Below, one piece after another: positions 22,691 to 29,555 of a stretch of 33,884 nt of DNA. Made by a program: the position numbers and the translations under genes. The DNA is taken from the NCBI GenBank assembly GCA_029210695.1, contig JARGFH010000040.1, positions 1-33,884 on the forward strand, given 5' to 3'. The first letter of the stretch is position 1. Every line of letters starts with the position of its first letter. Source of the stretch: Acidimicrobiia bacterium. GTDB lineage: Bacteria > Actinomycetota > Acidimicrobiia > Spongiisociales > JAHEDJ01. The notes beneath the pieces were generated by a model. The model worked only from the letters and a program-made list of their open reading frames with translations. It did not search any database and had not been told where the DNA came from.

Positions 22691-24247
22691 TCACCGTTTG
22701 AATGCCCGATACTGCTGCTTCTTGACGGTCGCGCCGGCGGCGATAGCGTCACCACGCGCCTCCCAGGACAACACACCGGCCGGGACCGCGTCGATCTTGC
22801 GGGGGGACATGGGCCGATCTTTCTGAACGGTCCACATGCGACGTTTGTGGTCGTCGACCACGTTCAACATTTGGCGGCGGGCATGACCGACGTGCTGAGC
22901 CATTTGAACGTCACCGTCGTTGGAGAGGTCGCCGGCAGTGATCGCTTCGGAGTAGCGGCGCACCGCGTAGGCCATCTGCTTGGGACGGTTGGTCCACCAC
23001 TCGAGAACAGTCTTCTCACCCCAACGGCCCTGCCACCGGTCGATCAAAGTTTCGATGCGTTGCGGGTCGCAGTAGACGCGCCACACTGAAAACCGGTCGA
23101 ACGTTTCGACCATGGTCCCGTCAACGTCGTCGAGGGGATGTTCGTAGTCGTCGTCAGCGTCGGGGGGTTGTTCCCAAATCCCAATGACGAACTGGTGGCC
23201 GGTTTCAACCTCGGTACCGACTACAGCCAAAGCGTCATCCCAGCGGGCTCCGTCCACCCCGATCGTGATCAACGCCCCATCGGGGACAACCCGATCATCG
23301 ACGCGCGCCTTCCACACTTCCGGGTCGAAGGCGGCGTCACCTTCACCCCGTTTCCGGTTGAGGAAAAACCGTTCGGCCTGACCTGGGTCACGGGTGAGGA
23401 GCTCAACAATCTCCATGTCGATCCGGTCCAGGTCAACCCAATGCGAATCCCCGTACACTTTGCGGAGCATCCGCCGGCGGTCACGTCGGTTGTTGATCGA
23501 CCCCGACCCCGGATCCACATCATCCAGATAGACGCCTGGAGCCTGCGACTCTGATGTCTGCTGAGCTACCGACTCCTCGGTCGGATTCCAAGCGTTGGTG
23601 GTTTCAAGGAAACGGCCGTTCATGCCGGCCAGGTTGCGGCGTTGCGTGTCAGCCACCCGGCGGCCCTGATTGTGGGCTGTCCAACTGTGTGTTTCGTCCT
23701 CCACACAGAACGTGATCCGCTGACCAAGTCTGGAATGATGCGACGACGTGACAGGTTCGATCTTGCCGCCGTGGGGCAGGTTGATTCGGGTGCGGCCGGT
23801 ATCGGGAATGTCAAACCGTAGGGCAGACAGTTCGATCATCGGCAGCAACGCCAACCAGACGTTGTCGGTCTGATCACCAGACACCGCCGTGACTTGAATC
23901 CACGGGGTTGCCCACGGTCGGCCAACCGGTTCACCGGCTGCGTTCCAACCGGCCGGACGGACCGGCCCTTCCGGATGGGCTTCGACGATAACCACCGCCG
24001 ACGAGAACGGGCCCTTCCCCCATTTCTGTGGGCGGACCAACTGGCTGCCACGTTCGAAAACAAACTTGCCTGACTTCGGATCGATCCGGTACAGCCAAAG
24101 CAGATGATGCCACATCTCATCGGTGAGGAGATACGGTTCACCCACCTGATCCCCATCCGGAATCACACAGCAAGCCTCGATCAGATCTCCCACCTGATAG
24201 CCGAGAGTGGGGAACTCACCTGGATACTCAGGACCGCGCCACGGCAC
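22691..24247 (-). CDS. terL: Terminase large subunit
   Basis: This 518-residue protein is the packaging motor. It starts at GTG 24247 directly after the small-subunit stop (TAGGTG). The ATPase domain has an adenine/Walker A region RPQKWGKG (residues 72-79; a variant of the classical loop, as in many actinophages), a Walker B with acidic Glu183-Asp184-Glu185 in FCVEDETHSW and a coupling motif near ETTNAWNP (215-222). The nuclease domain has Asp332 in TIGVDGARWDDALAVV and probably a second acidic residue in EWWTNRPKQM or downstream. It cuts and pumps DNA through the portal. HNH gene and small subunit lie just upstream. Confidence 0.93.
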   Translation of the reverse strand: MPWRGPEYPGEFPTLGYQVGDLIEACCVIPDGDQVGEPYLLTDEMWHHLLWLYRIDPKSGKFVFERGSQLVRPQKWGKGPFSSAVVIVEAHPEGPVRPAGWNAAGEPVGRPWATPWIQVTAVSGDQTDNVWLALLPMIELSALRFDIPDTGRTRINLPHGGKIEPVTSSHHSRLGQRITFCVEDETHSWTAHNQGRRVADTQRRNLAGMNGRFLETTNAWNPTEESVAQQTSESQAPGVYLDDVDPGSGSINNRRDRRRMLRKVYGDSHWVDLDRIDMEIVELLTRDPGQAERFFLNRKRGEGDAAFDPEVWKARVDDRVVPDGALITIGVDGARWDDALAVVGTEVETGHQFVIGIWEQPPDADDDYEHPLDDVDGTMVETFDRFSVWRVYCDPQRIETLIDRWQGRWGEKTVLEWWTNRPKQMAYAVRRYSEAITAGDLSNDGDVQMAQHVGHARRQMLNVVDDHKRRMWTVQKDRPMSPRKIDAVPAGVLSWEARGDAIAAGATVKKQQYRAFKR

Positions 24248-24727
24248 CTAAGCCTTCTTCTTGGCCGACTTGGGGTCGACTGCTTTCACCCGCCGTTTCG
24301 GTTCAACAACATGCAGCTGGTGGACTTCGGCGAGCTCCTCAGCTTCAGTGGGGAGCAGCCAGCGAAGATCACGGCGTCCCGGTTCTGTCAAACCGAGAGA
24401 CTTCTTCAACCTGTCCAAACCGATCAGCAACGTACCGATCCCTTTGGTTTCTGAATGGGCCAACATGCGGGCAACCGTGTCCTCAATGCGGATCGCACGA
24501 GTCAGGTCCGCCCACTGTGACTCGATCCACATGTGCGCCATCGGCGACTCCCACCAGCGGATCCACGTGTACTTCGTCTCCTTGAGCAACCCACCCGACA
24601 CTCGAGGCAGGTTCGGTTTCGAACCCTCATACGGTTCAGCCGGCAGAACCGTCCACTCGCCACGCTCCGGCATGTTGCGCCGGCGACGTTCGCCCGGCAG
24701 TTTCGGAGCGGGCCCTCTTCCAGCCAT
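24248..24727 (-). CDS. Terminase small subunit
   Basis: This 159-residue protein starts at ATG 24727 with TTTGGAG 6 bases upstream, internal to a longer open frame. It begins MAGRGPAPKLPGERRRRNMP, the common opening of actinophage small terminases (P27 family), followed by WTVLPAEPYEGSKPNLP and helices (TWIRWWESPMAHMWIESQWA, DTVARMLAHSETKG). It ends in a basic Lys-rich tail (KAVDPKSAKKKA). It binds the packaging site and recruits the large subunit. Confidence 0.87.
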   Translation of the reverse strand: MAGRGPAPKLPGERRRRNMPERGEWTVLPAEPYEGSKPNLPRVSGGLLKETKYTWIRWWESPMAHMWIESQWADLTRAIRIEDTVARMLAHSETKGIGTLLIGLDRLKKSLGLTEPGRRDLRWLLPTEAEELAEVHQLHVVEPKRRVKAVDPKSAKKKA

Positions 24728-24840
24728 GAAAAACTCCAAACGGTGAAAGGTTACAAAGGACGGGTCTGACGGATGGGAACAGTCGGATAGACCCGTACAC
24801 ATGGAGAGAAGCTGCCCTCACCGGTCCCGCGGTGATGTGA
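24728..24840 (-). other. Structured gap before the small terminase: candidate cos/packaging site
   Basis: This 113-base gap between the HNH and small terminase genes contains two inverted repeats: TCACCG-GTCCCG-CGGTGA (24818-24835) and ACGGGTCT (24760-24767) with AGACCCGT (24789-24796) around a 21-base loop. HNH-terminase phages often carry their cohesive-end site near these genes. The data allow only candidacy. Confidence 0.35.
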
Positions 24841-25188
24841 CTAGTTAGTGCCTCCCCACCCCCGACCGCGATGTAACTCTCGAGATCGAGCGGCCTCACG
24901 TGCAGTTTTCGCCTTATGACAGTCGACGCACAGAGACTGCAGGTTTGTTTCCGAATGATCGTCGTTGTTGACGATGTGATCTACCTCAGTAGCGGGGGCA
25001 CCACACTTCACACAGCGATACCTGTCTCTGCGGAGAACCCGGACCCGGCGACGGTTCCAATCCTTTGGGAGTCTGGAGCGTCGAGTCGACCCAGTCCAAG
25101 GGGCCGGTTGATGTTGAATGCAACGGCCAGTCGACGACAGTTCCGGACATCCCGGCTCGGCGCATACCCTCAGCGAACGACGAGACAC
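24841..25188 (-). CDS. HNH endonuclease next to terminase
   Basis: This 115-residue protein starts at GTG 25188, with AGAGGG 8 bases upstream. It has an N-terminal Cys cluster (Cys9, Cys14, Cys23 with His25) and an HNH domain: Cys59-x2-Cys62, the active Asp70-His71 in TEVDHIV, Asn82 in TNLQSLC and Cys87-x2-Cys90-His91. HNH proteins next to terminases assist cos cleavage and packaging in many phages (HK97 gp74 type). Since it is the gene directly before the small terminase, that role is likely. Confidence 0.85.
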   Translation of the reverse strand: MSRRSLRVCAEPGCPELSSTGRCIQHQPAPWTGSTRRSRLPKDWNRRRVRVLRRDRYRCVKCGAPATEVDHIVNNDDHSETNLQSLCVDCHKAKTAREAARSRELHRGRGWGGTN

Positions 25189-25220
25189 AGCGGAGCCCCT
25201 CTGCTTTTGCTGCTTCCCTC

Positions 25221-25463
25221 TTAGCCATCGAGAATATTTACGATATCGAAGGCGTCCAGGTCGGCGATAACCTCCAACAACATGCCGCGAATGTCCCAGT
25301 TCCTGATTTGGCGGTCGCGGATGATGTACAGGCGCCGGGAGCCGTCAGCATCAAGGAACTCGGCAACGATAAGGGCTCTAGTTGTGACTGTGGCCGCGTC
25401 ACCTATGTCGGCTTCGATGTCGGCGCAGAGCTTGTCGACCGCTTCAAGGACCGGATCGTTCAT
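25221..25463 (-). CDS. Small acidic protein, function unknown
   Basis: This 80-residue protein starts at ATG 25463, overlapping the previous stop as ATGA. It opens with a helix NDPVLEAVDKLCADIEADIG and has a beta hairpin (TRALIVAEFLDADGSRRLYI IRDRQIRNW) followed by helix LLEVIADLDAFDIVNIL. The strand-turn-strand with LDADGSRRLYIIRD is a form seen in small conserved actinophage proteins. It is strongly acidic. No function recognised. It may belong to the first part of the late operon. Confidence 0.6.
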   Translation of the reverse strand: MNDPVLEAVDKLCADIEADIGDAATVTTRALIVAEFLDADGSRRLYIIRDRQIRNWDIRGMLLEVIADLDAFDIVNILDG

Positions 25464-25660
25464 GCTGTCTCTCGGGTGGCCGTTGCCCGGTTGCGAGGGT
25501 ACCGGATCGGTTGATGGACCCAACACTCCGCATGTTTGTTGTACACCGACAGGACAGTCGCACAGTCAGCCTGCGAGCACACCCGGCCCGGTTGGAACCG
25601 TTTCCTCGGTTGGGTCGGATGGAGAACACGGTGCATTGCAGTCGACGACACGACGTTCAT
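25460..25660 (-). CDS. Small zinc-finger protein, first gene of the late operon
   Basis: This 65-residue protein starts at ATG 25660 with GGAAGG 8-9 bases upstream; a GTG three codons earlier is too close to the site. It carries VCSQADCATVLSVYNKHAEC WVH: C-x4-C, LS-x-YN, then C-x2-H, a small zinc motif common in actinophage and actinobacterial proteins. Its tail is basic (RYPRNRATATRE). The first gene after the proposed late promoter, it could bind DNA or RNA and control late genes. That role is inferred. Confidence 0.6.
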   Translation of the reverse strand: MNVVSSTAMHRVLHPTQPRKRFQPGRVCSQADCATVLSVYNKHAECWVHQPIRYPRNRATATRETA

Positions 25661-25757
25661 GCGGGTCACCTTCCCCCAAAGTTTCCGGCAGAAACTGCTA
25701 CGAGGCCCCGGTCGGGACCCCGTGTGTAGGCGCACCTGTCGTGAACCTAATAACAGC

Positions 25758-25787
25758 ACTGTAGTTCACCCCGTCAAAGCAAGTCAA
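25758..25787 (-). promoter_or_regulatory. Candidate late promoter
   Basis: TTGACT (25787-25782), an 18-base spacer and TACAGT (25763-25758) match actinobacterial sigma-70-type promoters. It lies in the 173-base gap (25661-25833) between the second recombinase and the first packaging-side gene. Transcription would begin near 25751 and leave about 90 bases of leader, with a small AGTTTC/GAAACT hairpin near 25681-25697. A second TTGACG lies at 25777-25772. The rest of the gap shows nothing I can name. Confidence 0.55.
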
Positions 25788-25833
25788 TCACTCAATGACG
25801 GTTGACGATCCAGACAAATGTCCCCTACAACCC

Positions 25834-26730
25834 TCAGGGTTCGTTATCAGGACGGGTGAGGGTGTCACCTAGAAGGCGCGCGGCTGCGGCGGTAGCAGTG
25901 CGAATGTTGCGGCCGGCGATGTAGCGTAGGGTGGTTTCGATCGACCGGTGACCTAGCAACTGTTGGACATCCTGAACGGGTGCACCCGCCTCCAACGCCA
26001 AGGTTGCTGCAGTGTGACGCAACGTATGGGGTGTGCACTTTTCGACCCCCACCGAGGTGGAGAGCTCGACGATGGTCTCCCAACCGGCTCGTCGTGACAG
26101 TGGCCGTCCTTCGGAGGTCAGAAGGATGGGGCCTTCCTTGCGGTCGCCGGCCGCCCGTCGTACAGCCTCGAGCACTGGCGGGGACAGAGGTTTCGCCTGA
26201 CGGTGGCCCCCCTTTACCGTCACAGTCAAAACGTCGTCGCTGATATCCTCCAGACGGGCTGTGCACGCCTCGGCGATTCGCAAACCCACACCCACCATCA
26301 GCCACACCAAAGCATGCGCAGCAGCCGACCGGTCCCTAGCAGCCGAAATCAGCAGCCGGGCCTGTGCAGGGGTCAACCCAGACTTTTGGGGTCCCTCACC
26401 TTTAGGGCGCCGCAAATGGACAGTCGGGTCTGTCTCCACATGCCCCTCATCAGTCAAATACGAGAACAACGAATGGACGGCTGACGCTTTCCTCTGCACC
26501 GTCTTCGGAGCCAACCCCTTCCCAATCAGTTCGGCCAGCCACCGTTGAACCACCGGCCGTGACACCACAAGCAACCCCACATTCACATTCTCCAGGTAGG
26601 TGATGAACTGGGCGACATCCGTACCGTACCCACTACGGGTGTTCGGTGTCATGCCCACCAACCAGTCCGCCACCAACCCACGCACCTCACCCATGCCATC
26701 ACTCATGCCATCACTCATCGGAGCAATCAT
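25834..26730 (-). CDS. Second tyrosine recombinase (XerC/D-like)
   Basis: This 298-residue protein starts at ATG 26730 (ATG 26718 possible). It has a SAM-like DNA-binding N-terminal domain (about 14-95) and a full catalytic domain: Arg151 in GVGLRIAEACTARLEDI, Lys173, His235-x-x-Arg238 in TPHTLRHTAAT, His261 in LLGHRSIETT and Tyr270. The size and wording match XerC/D-type recombinases more closely than the rightward integrase. The two share little sequence. It may resolve genome dimers, act on a host dif-like site or be a replaced/ancestral integrase. N-terminal MSDGMSDGM reflects a 12-bp tandem repeat. It ends the early operon and stands upstream of the late promoter. Confidence 0.87.
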   Translation of the reverse strand: MIAPMSDGMSDGMGEVRGLVADWLVGMTPNTRSGYGTDVAQFITYLENVNVGLLVVSRPVVQRWLAELIGKGLAPKTVQRKASAVHSLFSYLTDEGHVETDPTVHLRRPKGEGPQKSGLTPAQARLLISAARDRSAAAHALVWLMVGVGLRIAEACTARLEDISDDVLTVTVKGGHRQAKPLSPPVLEAVRRAAGDRKEGPILLTSEGRPLSRRAGWETIVELSTSVGVEKCTPHTLRHTAATLALEAGAPVQDVQQLLGHRSIETTLRYIAGRNIRTATAAAARLLGDTLTRPDNEP

Positions 26731-26765
26731 ATCCTCGCCTTACCTTCCGGGAGATTATCGCTCAT
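26727..26765 (-). CDS. Possible 12-codon leader peptide before the second recombinase
   Basis: A tiny frame encoding MSDNLPEGKARI starts at ATG 26765 and ends in a TGA that overlaps the recombinase ATG as ATGA. It begins MSDN like several neighbours. Its GGAAGGTAAGGCGAGG is also the ribosome-site region of the recombinase. It may be chance, or a translational-coupling leader. Confidence 0.3.
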   Translation of the reverse strand: MSDNLPEGKARI

Positions 26766-26776
26766 CGTCCACGTCC

Positions 26777-26971
26777 TCAGTTCGCCTTCCATCGGCGGCG
26801 ACACCAACCACAAATATCAGACCCAACCGGATCCACAGTGCCGATCAGAAGCGAGCCGATAGCCGGTTTGGTGAAGGCGGGACCGAGTTCGACGGCTCGG
26901 GTAAGGGCCGGGCAAGTCTCAAACAGGTGATCGACTGTGACGCCGGCATCACCCTCGTGGTGGCATGTCAC
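26777..26971 (-). CDS. Small cysteine/histidine protein (zinc-binding type)
   Basis: This 64-residue protein starts at GTG 26971, overlapping the upstream gene by 23 bases. The pattern TCHHEGDAGVTVDHLFETCP, with a closing CGWCRRRW, spreads Cys3, His4-5, His15, Cys20, Cys54 and Cys57 as in small actinophage zinc proteins of the form 'C.H......vdHl...CP.l.....C.wC'. There is no clear ribosome site, so it relies on coupling. Function unknown; possibly nucleic-acid binding. Confidence 0.55.
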   Translation of the reverse strand: MTCHHEGDAGVTVDHLFETCPALTRAVELGPAFTKPAIGSLLIGTVDPVGSDICGWCRRRWKAN

Positions 26972-27245
26972 GGATCGATTCCACAGTCAACACGACAATC
27001 TGAAGTCGCTGGATCTCATCTTCCCATTCGTAGTCACCACCAACCGTTGCCAGCTCATCGGCATAGAACGACTCGACCCAATCGACAGCCTCATACCAAG
27101 AATGAAATTGGAACCCGCCGTAGTCACCGATGTCATCGCCGTCCACGGCCTCGACCCAATACCGTTTGCTCTTGGCTGTCGGTGCAGCAACCACGTTCAA
27201 AGAGACGGTTCCCGTCGCCTGAGTTCCTGGGGTGTTGTCATTCAT
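26949..27245 (-). CDS. Small acidic protein, function unknown
   Basis: This 98-residue protein starts at ATG 27245, sharing one base with the previous stop (TGATG) and preceded by GAGAGG. It begins NDNTPGTQATGTVSLNVVAA and has an aromatic, acidic core (KRYWVEAVDGDDIGDYGGFQ, HSWYEAVDWVESFYADEL) and a C-terminal strand (RLQIVVLTVESI). High Asp/Glu and Trp/Tyr content could suit a DNA-mimic or an inhibitor of a host enzyme, but that is only a guess from composition. Confidence 0.55.
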   Translation of the reverse strand: MNDNTPGTQATGTVSLNVVAAPTAKSKRYWVEAVDGDDIGDYGGFQFHSWYEAVDWVESFYADELATVGGDYEWEDEIQRLQIVVLTVESIRDMPPRG

Positions 27246-27544
27246 CAGACCCTCTCCTTCTCCTTTTGGTACGCCGCCCACGTTTCGTTCCATTCCCAGG
27301 GACGCTCAAACATGTCGCAAACCTCGGTAACGAGAGCCTTAGGCCAGCCGGCGTAATACCAGCGAACCAAGGCAACCACCTCGTCAGGGTCGTCATACCA
27401 GAAGCTTTCTAACGTTTCGATTCGGTGGTCGTTCATTTTGCCCATTTTTGGTTCCTTGTTTGGTGGGTAGATGTCGTGAGGGTCCCAGAGTTGGCATCGG
27501 TTCCCGTGTTCGCAACGAGCATTGCACAGGGTGTTGTCACTCAT
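27245..27544 (-). CDS. Small Cys-leader plus helical protein, function unknown
   Basis: The frame from ATG 27544 gives 99 residues: a Cys leader (CNARCEHGNRCQLWDPHD), a segment IYPPNKEPK and a helical, Trp-rich body (FWYDDPDEVVALVRWYYAGW, VCDMFERPWEWNETWAAYQK). An internal ATG at 27445 has AAGGA 7 bases upstream and would make the 66-residue body alone. The site is duplicated before the neighbour at 27797, which argues that 27445 is the ancestral start and that the leader fused in frame. ATG 27544 overlaps the upstream stop by 8 bases in the GATGAGTGA motif used elsewhere here. Confidence 0.5.
   Translation of the reverse strand: MSDNTLCNARCEHGNRCQLWDPHDIYPPNKEPKMGKMNDHRIETLESFWYDDPDEVVALVRWYYAGWPKALVTEVCDMFERPWEWNETWAAYQKEKERV
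27442..27472 (-). repeat. Duplicated ribosome-site block, copy 1
   Basis: On the minus strand this block has ACCCACCAAACAAGGAACC followed by AAAAATGG. It matches 27794-27823 at most positions, in the same place relative to an ATG. In both copies an upstream frame reads IYPPNKEPK through it. It is a small duplication of a gene junction. Confidence 0.8.
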
Positions 27545-27797
27545 CGGACACGCTCGCATCGGACACGCTCGCATCCAGAGCAGCATGCCCCGCTGCCGTG
27601 AGCAGCAGACGCTCCTTCCCAGAATAGGTGAACTCAAACCGGGCCAACCCAAGTCGCACCAAACGGCGGGAATGCGGAGAAGACACATGAGAAGGACCCG
27701 ACGAGCTTGAAATCCACATGGACCGACCTGCCGCTTGCATCTCTCGCATTCGGGCAAGGACAGTTAAATCCTTCTCGGTAATTACAGTGTTGTCCAT
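27537..27797 (-). CDS. Small winged-helix-like protein
   Basis: This 86-residue protein starts at ATG 27797 with AAGGAG 5 bases upstream. N-terminal helices (EKDLTVLARMREMQAAG) are followed by SSPHSRRLVRLGLARFEFTYSGKERLLLTAAG, the pattern of a winged helix: helix, LxRLGLxxF, wing, then LTAAG as in 'hypothetical phage wHTH' domains. It may bind DNA and regulate early genes. The C-terminus DASVSDASVSDE is encoded by a 15-bp tandem duplication that also forms the start of the next gene. Confidence 0.55.
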   Translation of the reverse strand: MDNTVITEKDLTVLARMREMQAAGRSMWISSSSGPSHVSSPHSRRLVRLGLARFEFTYSGKERLLLTAAGHAALDASVSDASVSDE

Positions 27798-28090
27798 TTT
27801 GGCTCCTTGTTTGGCGGGTAGATAATGTGCGTTATGTTCGCTGCCCAGCAGGCGAGTGTGGCGAACACATGCCAATTGCACGTCGACCCATCAGGCATCG
27901 GAGCGACACACAGAATCGACGGACTGACATGCCCCTCACTATCAATCTCATGGTCAAGAAGTCCGGCATGACCGTTAGCACACACCACCCAAACCCCAGA
28001 CCGCCGATTCAACTCATCAGACGCCCAGGTGAGCAGCTGAGTCGGAATGCCGCGTTCGAGGGAGTGGCCGATCACAACTCGATCAGTCAT
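27782..28090 (-). CDS. Small protein with C/H metal-site pattern, function unknown
   Basis: This 102-residue protein starts at ATG 28090 with AAGGA 7 bases upstream, overlapping the next start by 16 bases. The N-terminal part reads TDRVVIGHSLERGIPTQLLTWASDELNRRS. The middle has VVCANGHAGLLDHE, SILCVAPMPDGSTCNWHV, a C-x2-GH ... C-x8-C-x-W-H arrangement suited to a zinc ribbon. It ends IYPPNKEPKWTTL, the duplicated block. Function unknown. Confidence 0.55.
   Translation of the reverse strand: MTDRVVIGHSLERGIPTQLLTWASDELNRRSGVWVVCANGHAGLLDHEIDSEGHVSPSILCVAPMPDGSTCNWHVFATLACWAANITHIIYPPNKEPKWTTL
27794..27823 (-). repeat. Duplicated ribosome-site block, copy 2
   Basis: On the minus strand this block has ACCCGCCAAACAAGGAGCC followed by AAAATGG, a near copy of 27442-27472. 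It supplies the Shine-Dalgarno and start of the winged-helix-like gene and encodes the end of the upstream gene. Confidence 0.8.
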
Positions 28091-28374
28091 CGTGAGGTCC
28101 TTCCAGTTTTCATGCGTACGTTGAACCCCGCCGACTGAACCGCGTCGAGCGCCCGCACCAACCACATGATGTGAGTGTGGCGGTGATCGTCTGATACGCT
28201 CGACCACTTCTCCGCGTGGATCATCCGATTAGCTTGCCCGCCGTCGAACGTGCTGCATTCACATCGGTGCGCAACCTTCGCCACGTCAACAAGCTGCTCG
28301 GCGGTGTAGACGCCTTTCGTGACCGGCCAGAGAGACGCCGCCCATTCTTCATCGGTGGGGATGTTGTCACCCAA
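28087..28374 (-). CDS. Small hypothetical protein
   Basis: This 95-residue protein starts at TTG 28374, where GGAG lies 8 bases upstream, and its first bases overlap the upstream TGA (TTGGGTGA). It reads GDNIPTDEEWAASLWPVTKGVY, TAEQLVDVAKVAHRCECSTF and a helical end HTHIMWLVRALDAVQSAGFN. Its stop overlaps the next ATG by ATGA. No domain recognised. Confidence 0.55.
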   Translation of the reverse strand: MGDNIPTDEEWAASLWPVTKGVYTAEQLVDVAKVAHRCECSTFDGGQANRMIHAEKWSSVSDDHRHTHIMWLVRALDAVQSAGFNVRMKTGRTSR

Positions 28375-28609
28375 CTAGATCACTCCCTCGCCTGGTCCGC
28401 CACCGGTGATCACATTCGGGGCAAACCAGAAACATGCCACCCCGACCACCGTCTCGGTCGACGTATGAATCGACTACCACAACTTGTAACCGGCCCTTCT
28501 CGATCCCCACGACCTCTTCAACTGTGACACCTCTGTACGTATGTTCCAGGTTCCAGCCAGCATCGGCCCGATGATGACAGTTTGAGCACATGATGGTGTT
28601 GTCACTCAT
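28367..28609 (-). CDS. Small zinc-ribbon protein
   Basis: This 80-residue protein starts at ATG 28609 with GGAGG 9 bases upstream. It has CSNC (residues about 8-11) and CPEC (about 63-66) with a beta region between (GVTVEEVVGIEKGRLQVVVV DSYVD), a classical zinc-ribbon pair. Start and upstream stop share the GATGAGTGA overlap of 8 bases with the DUF5131 gene. It may be a small transcription- or translation-related adaptor; function unproven. Confidence 0.6.
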   Translation of the reverse strand: MSDNTIMCSNCHHRADAGWNLEHTYRGVTVEEVVGIEKGRLQVVVVDSYVDRDGGRGGMFLVCPECDHRWRTRRGSDLVG

Positions 28610-29483
28610 CTCGATCAGCCTCCCTGCTTCCACTGTGTACGCGGGGCATTTCGTCCCAGGTACACCCATCCAAGATGCGGCCCGCGGCCCGTTTGCCTAC
28701 ACGCCACATCTTCTGAAAGGCGCCGGCGCCGTTATCAAGAACGACCGACTCGGCAGAGGCTGGGATTCCCCCATAGGTCCACGACCACTCGCCCCATTGT
28801 TTGAAGAAGAACGGCACACCGGCTGTCTGACAACGACTACGAATATCCCGCACCCAGTCGGGGTGCATCGGGCGGGCCCCGGGTCCGGACTCACCACCAA
28901 CAATCACCCAATCGATAGCGGATAAGTTGAGGGCAGGGAGCGGCCCCAACAGCGGTTCGAGCGACAGGAACCGCACCGCCGCCGATGTGGAGCGCAGATG
29001 GTTCGCCCGGAACGCATACCGGTTCTCTTCGATCGAGGTCCCCAGCCACACGTTCGGCAGCGGACCGAAGTCCTCACCAAACTCGTCATCTGTCTCATAC
29101 CACTGAACCCACCGGGCCATCCGCTGTGGTCGTTTCGTCAGAATCTGAAAGACGTGAGCCTCCGCCCGCTCCATCACATGCCACACGCGGGCGATGAACT
29201 CCGGTGGCACATCGGGGTGGAACAGATCGGACATCGAGTTCACGAACACACGGCGAGGGCGCTTCCATCGCAACGGCTGATCCAACCGCTCCGGCAAACA
29301 GCGCACCAAACCAGTCCAATCATCCCTAATCGTGATGCCCCGATATGCCTCATTACCAGTCGTCTCGATACGGCGACTCATCGTGATCGCATAGCAGTTG
29401 TCACATCCCGGCGATACCTTTGAACACCCCAAAACCGGATTCCAAGTGGCATCGGTCCACTCGATCTTCGATCGATCACCCAT
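28602..29483 (-). CDS. DUF5131 family protein (phage Gp37/Gp68)
   Basis: This 293-residue protein starts at ATG 29483. It opens GDRSKIEWTDATWNPVLGCS and has the three-cysteine motif Cys20-x6-Cys27-x2-Cys30 in GCSKVSPGCDNCYA, with RPRRVFVNSMSDLFHPDVPP, QILTKRPQRM, WLGTSIEE and WVIVGGESGPGARPM following, all DUF5131 hallmarks. The TIM-barrel-like pattern with a CxxxxxxCxxC cluster recalls radical-SAM enzymes, although substrate and cofactor are not settled for the family. Such genes occur in many phages and in mobile elements, commonly in early or accessory regions as here. A tRNA- or DNA-modifying role is a hypothesis. Confidence 0.85.
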   Translation of the reverse strand: MGDRSKIEWTDATWNPVLGCSKVSPGCDNCYAITMSRRIETTGNEAYRGITIRDDWTGLVRCLPERLDQPLRWKRPRRVFVNSMSDLFHPDVPPEFIARVWHVMERAEAHVFQILTKRPQRMARWVQWYETDDEFGEDFGPLPNVWLGTSIEENRYAFRANHLRSTSAAVRFLSLEPLLGPLPALNLSAIDWVIVGGESGPGARPMHPDWVRDIRSRCQTAGVPFFFKQWGEWSWTYGGIPASAESVVLDNGAGAFQKMWRVGKRAAGRILDGCTWDEMPRVHSGSREADRDE

Positions 29484-29489
29484 CGGTTA

Positions 29490-29555
29490 TCACCTTGCGT
29501 CTCCCTGTTTCCAGTCGTGTTTCTCACACCACATACGCCGGATCGTCTCACTCAT
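29490..29555 (-). CDS. Putative 21-residue micropeptide
   Basis: ATG 29555 starts MSETIRRMWCEKHDWKQGDA R and stops at 29490, just before the DUF5131 start. The ATG overlaps the upstream stop in the repeated GATGAGTGA form. C-x2-H (residues 10-13) suggests half a zinc site. Its role could be only to couple translation to the DUF5131 gene, whose start is 7 bases after its stop. Confidence 0.4.
   Translation of the reverse strand: MSETIRRMWCEKHDWKQGDAR

Noticed and set aside
25800-25860. tRNA-like GGTTCG segment near the second recombinase as attP
   Set aside because: Only six bases match the T-loop, with no acceptor or CCA context, so there is no basis to call an attachment site.
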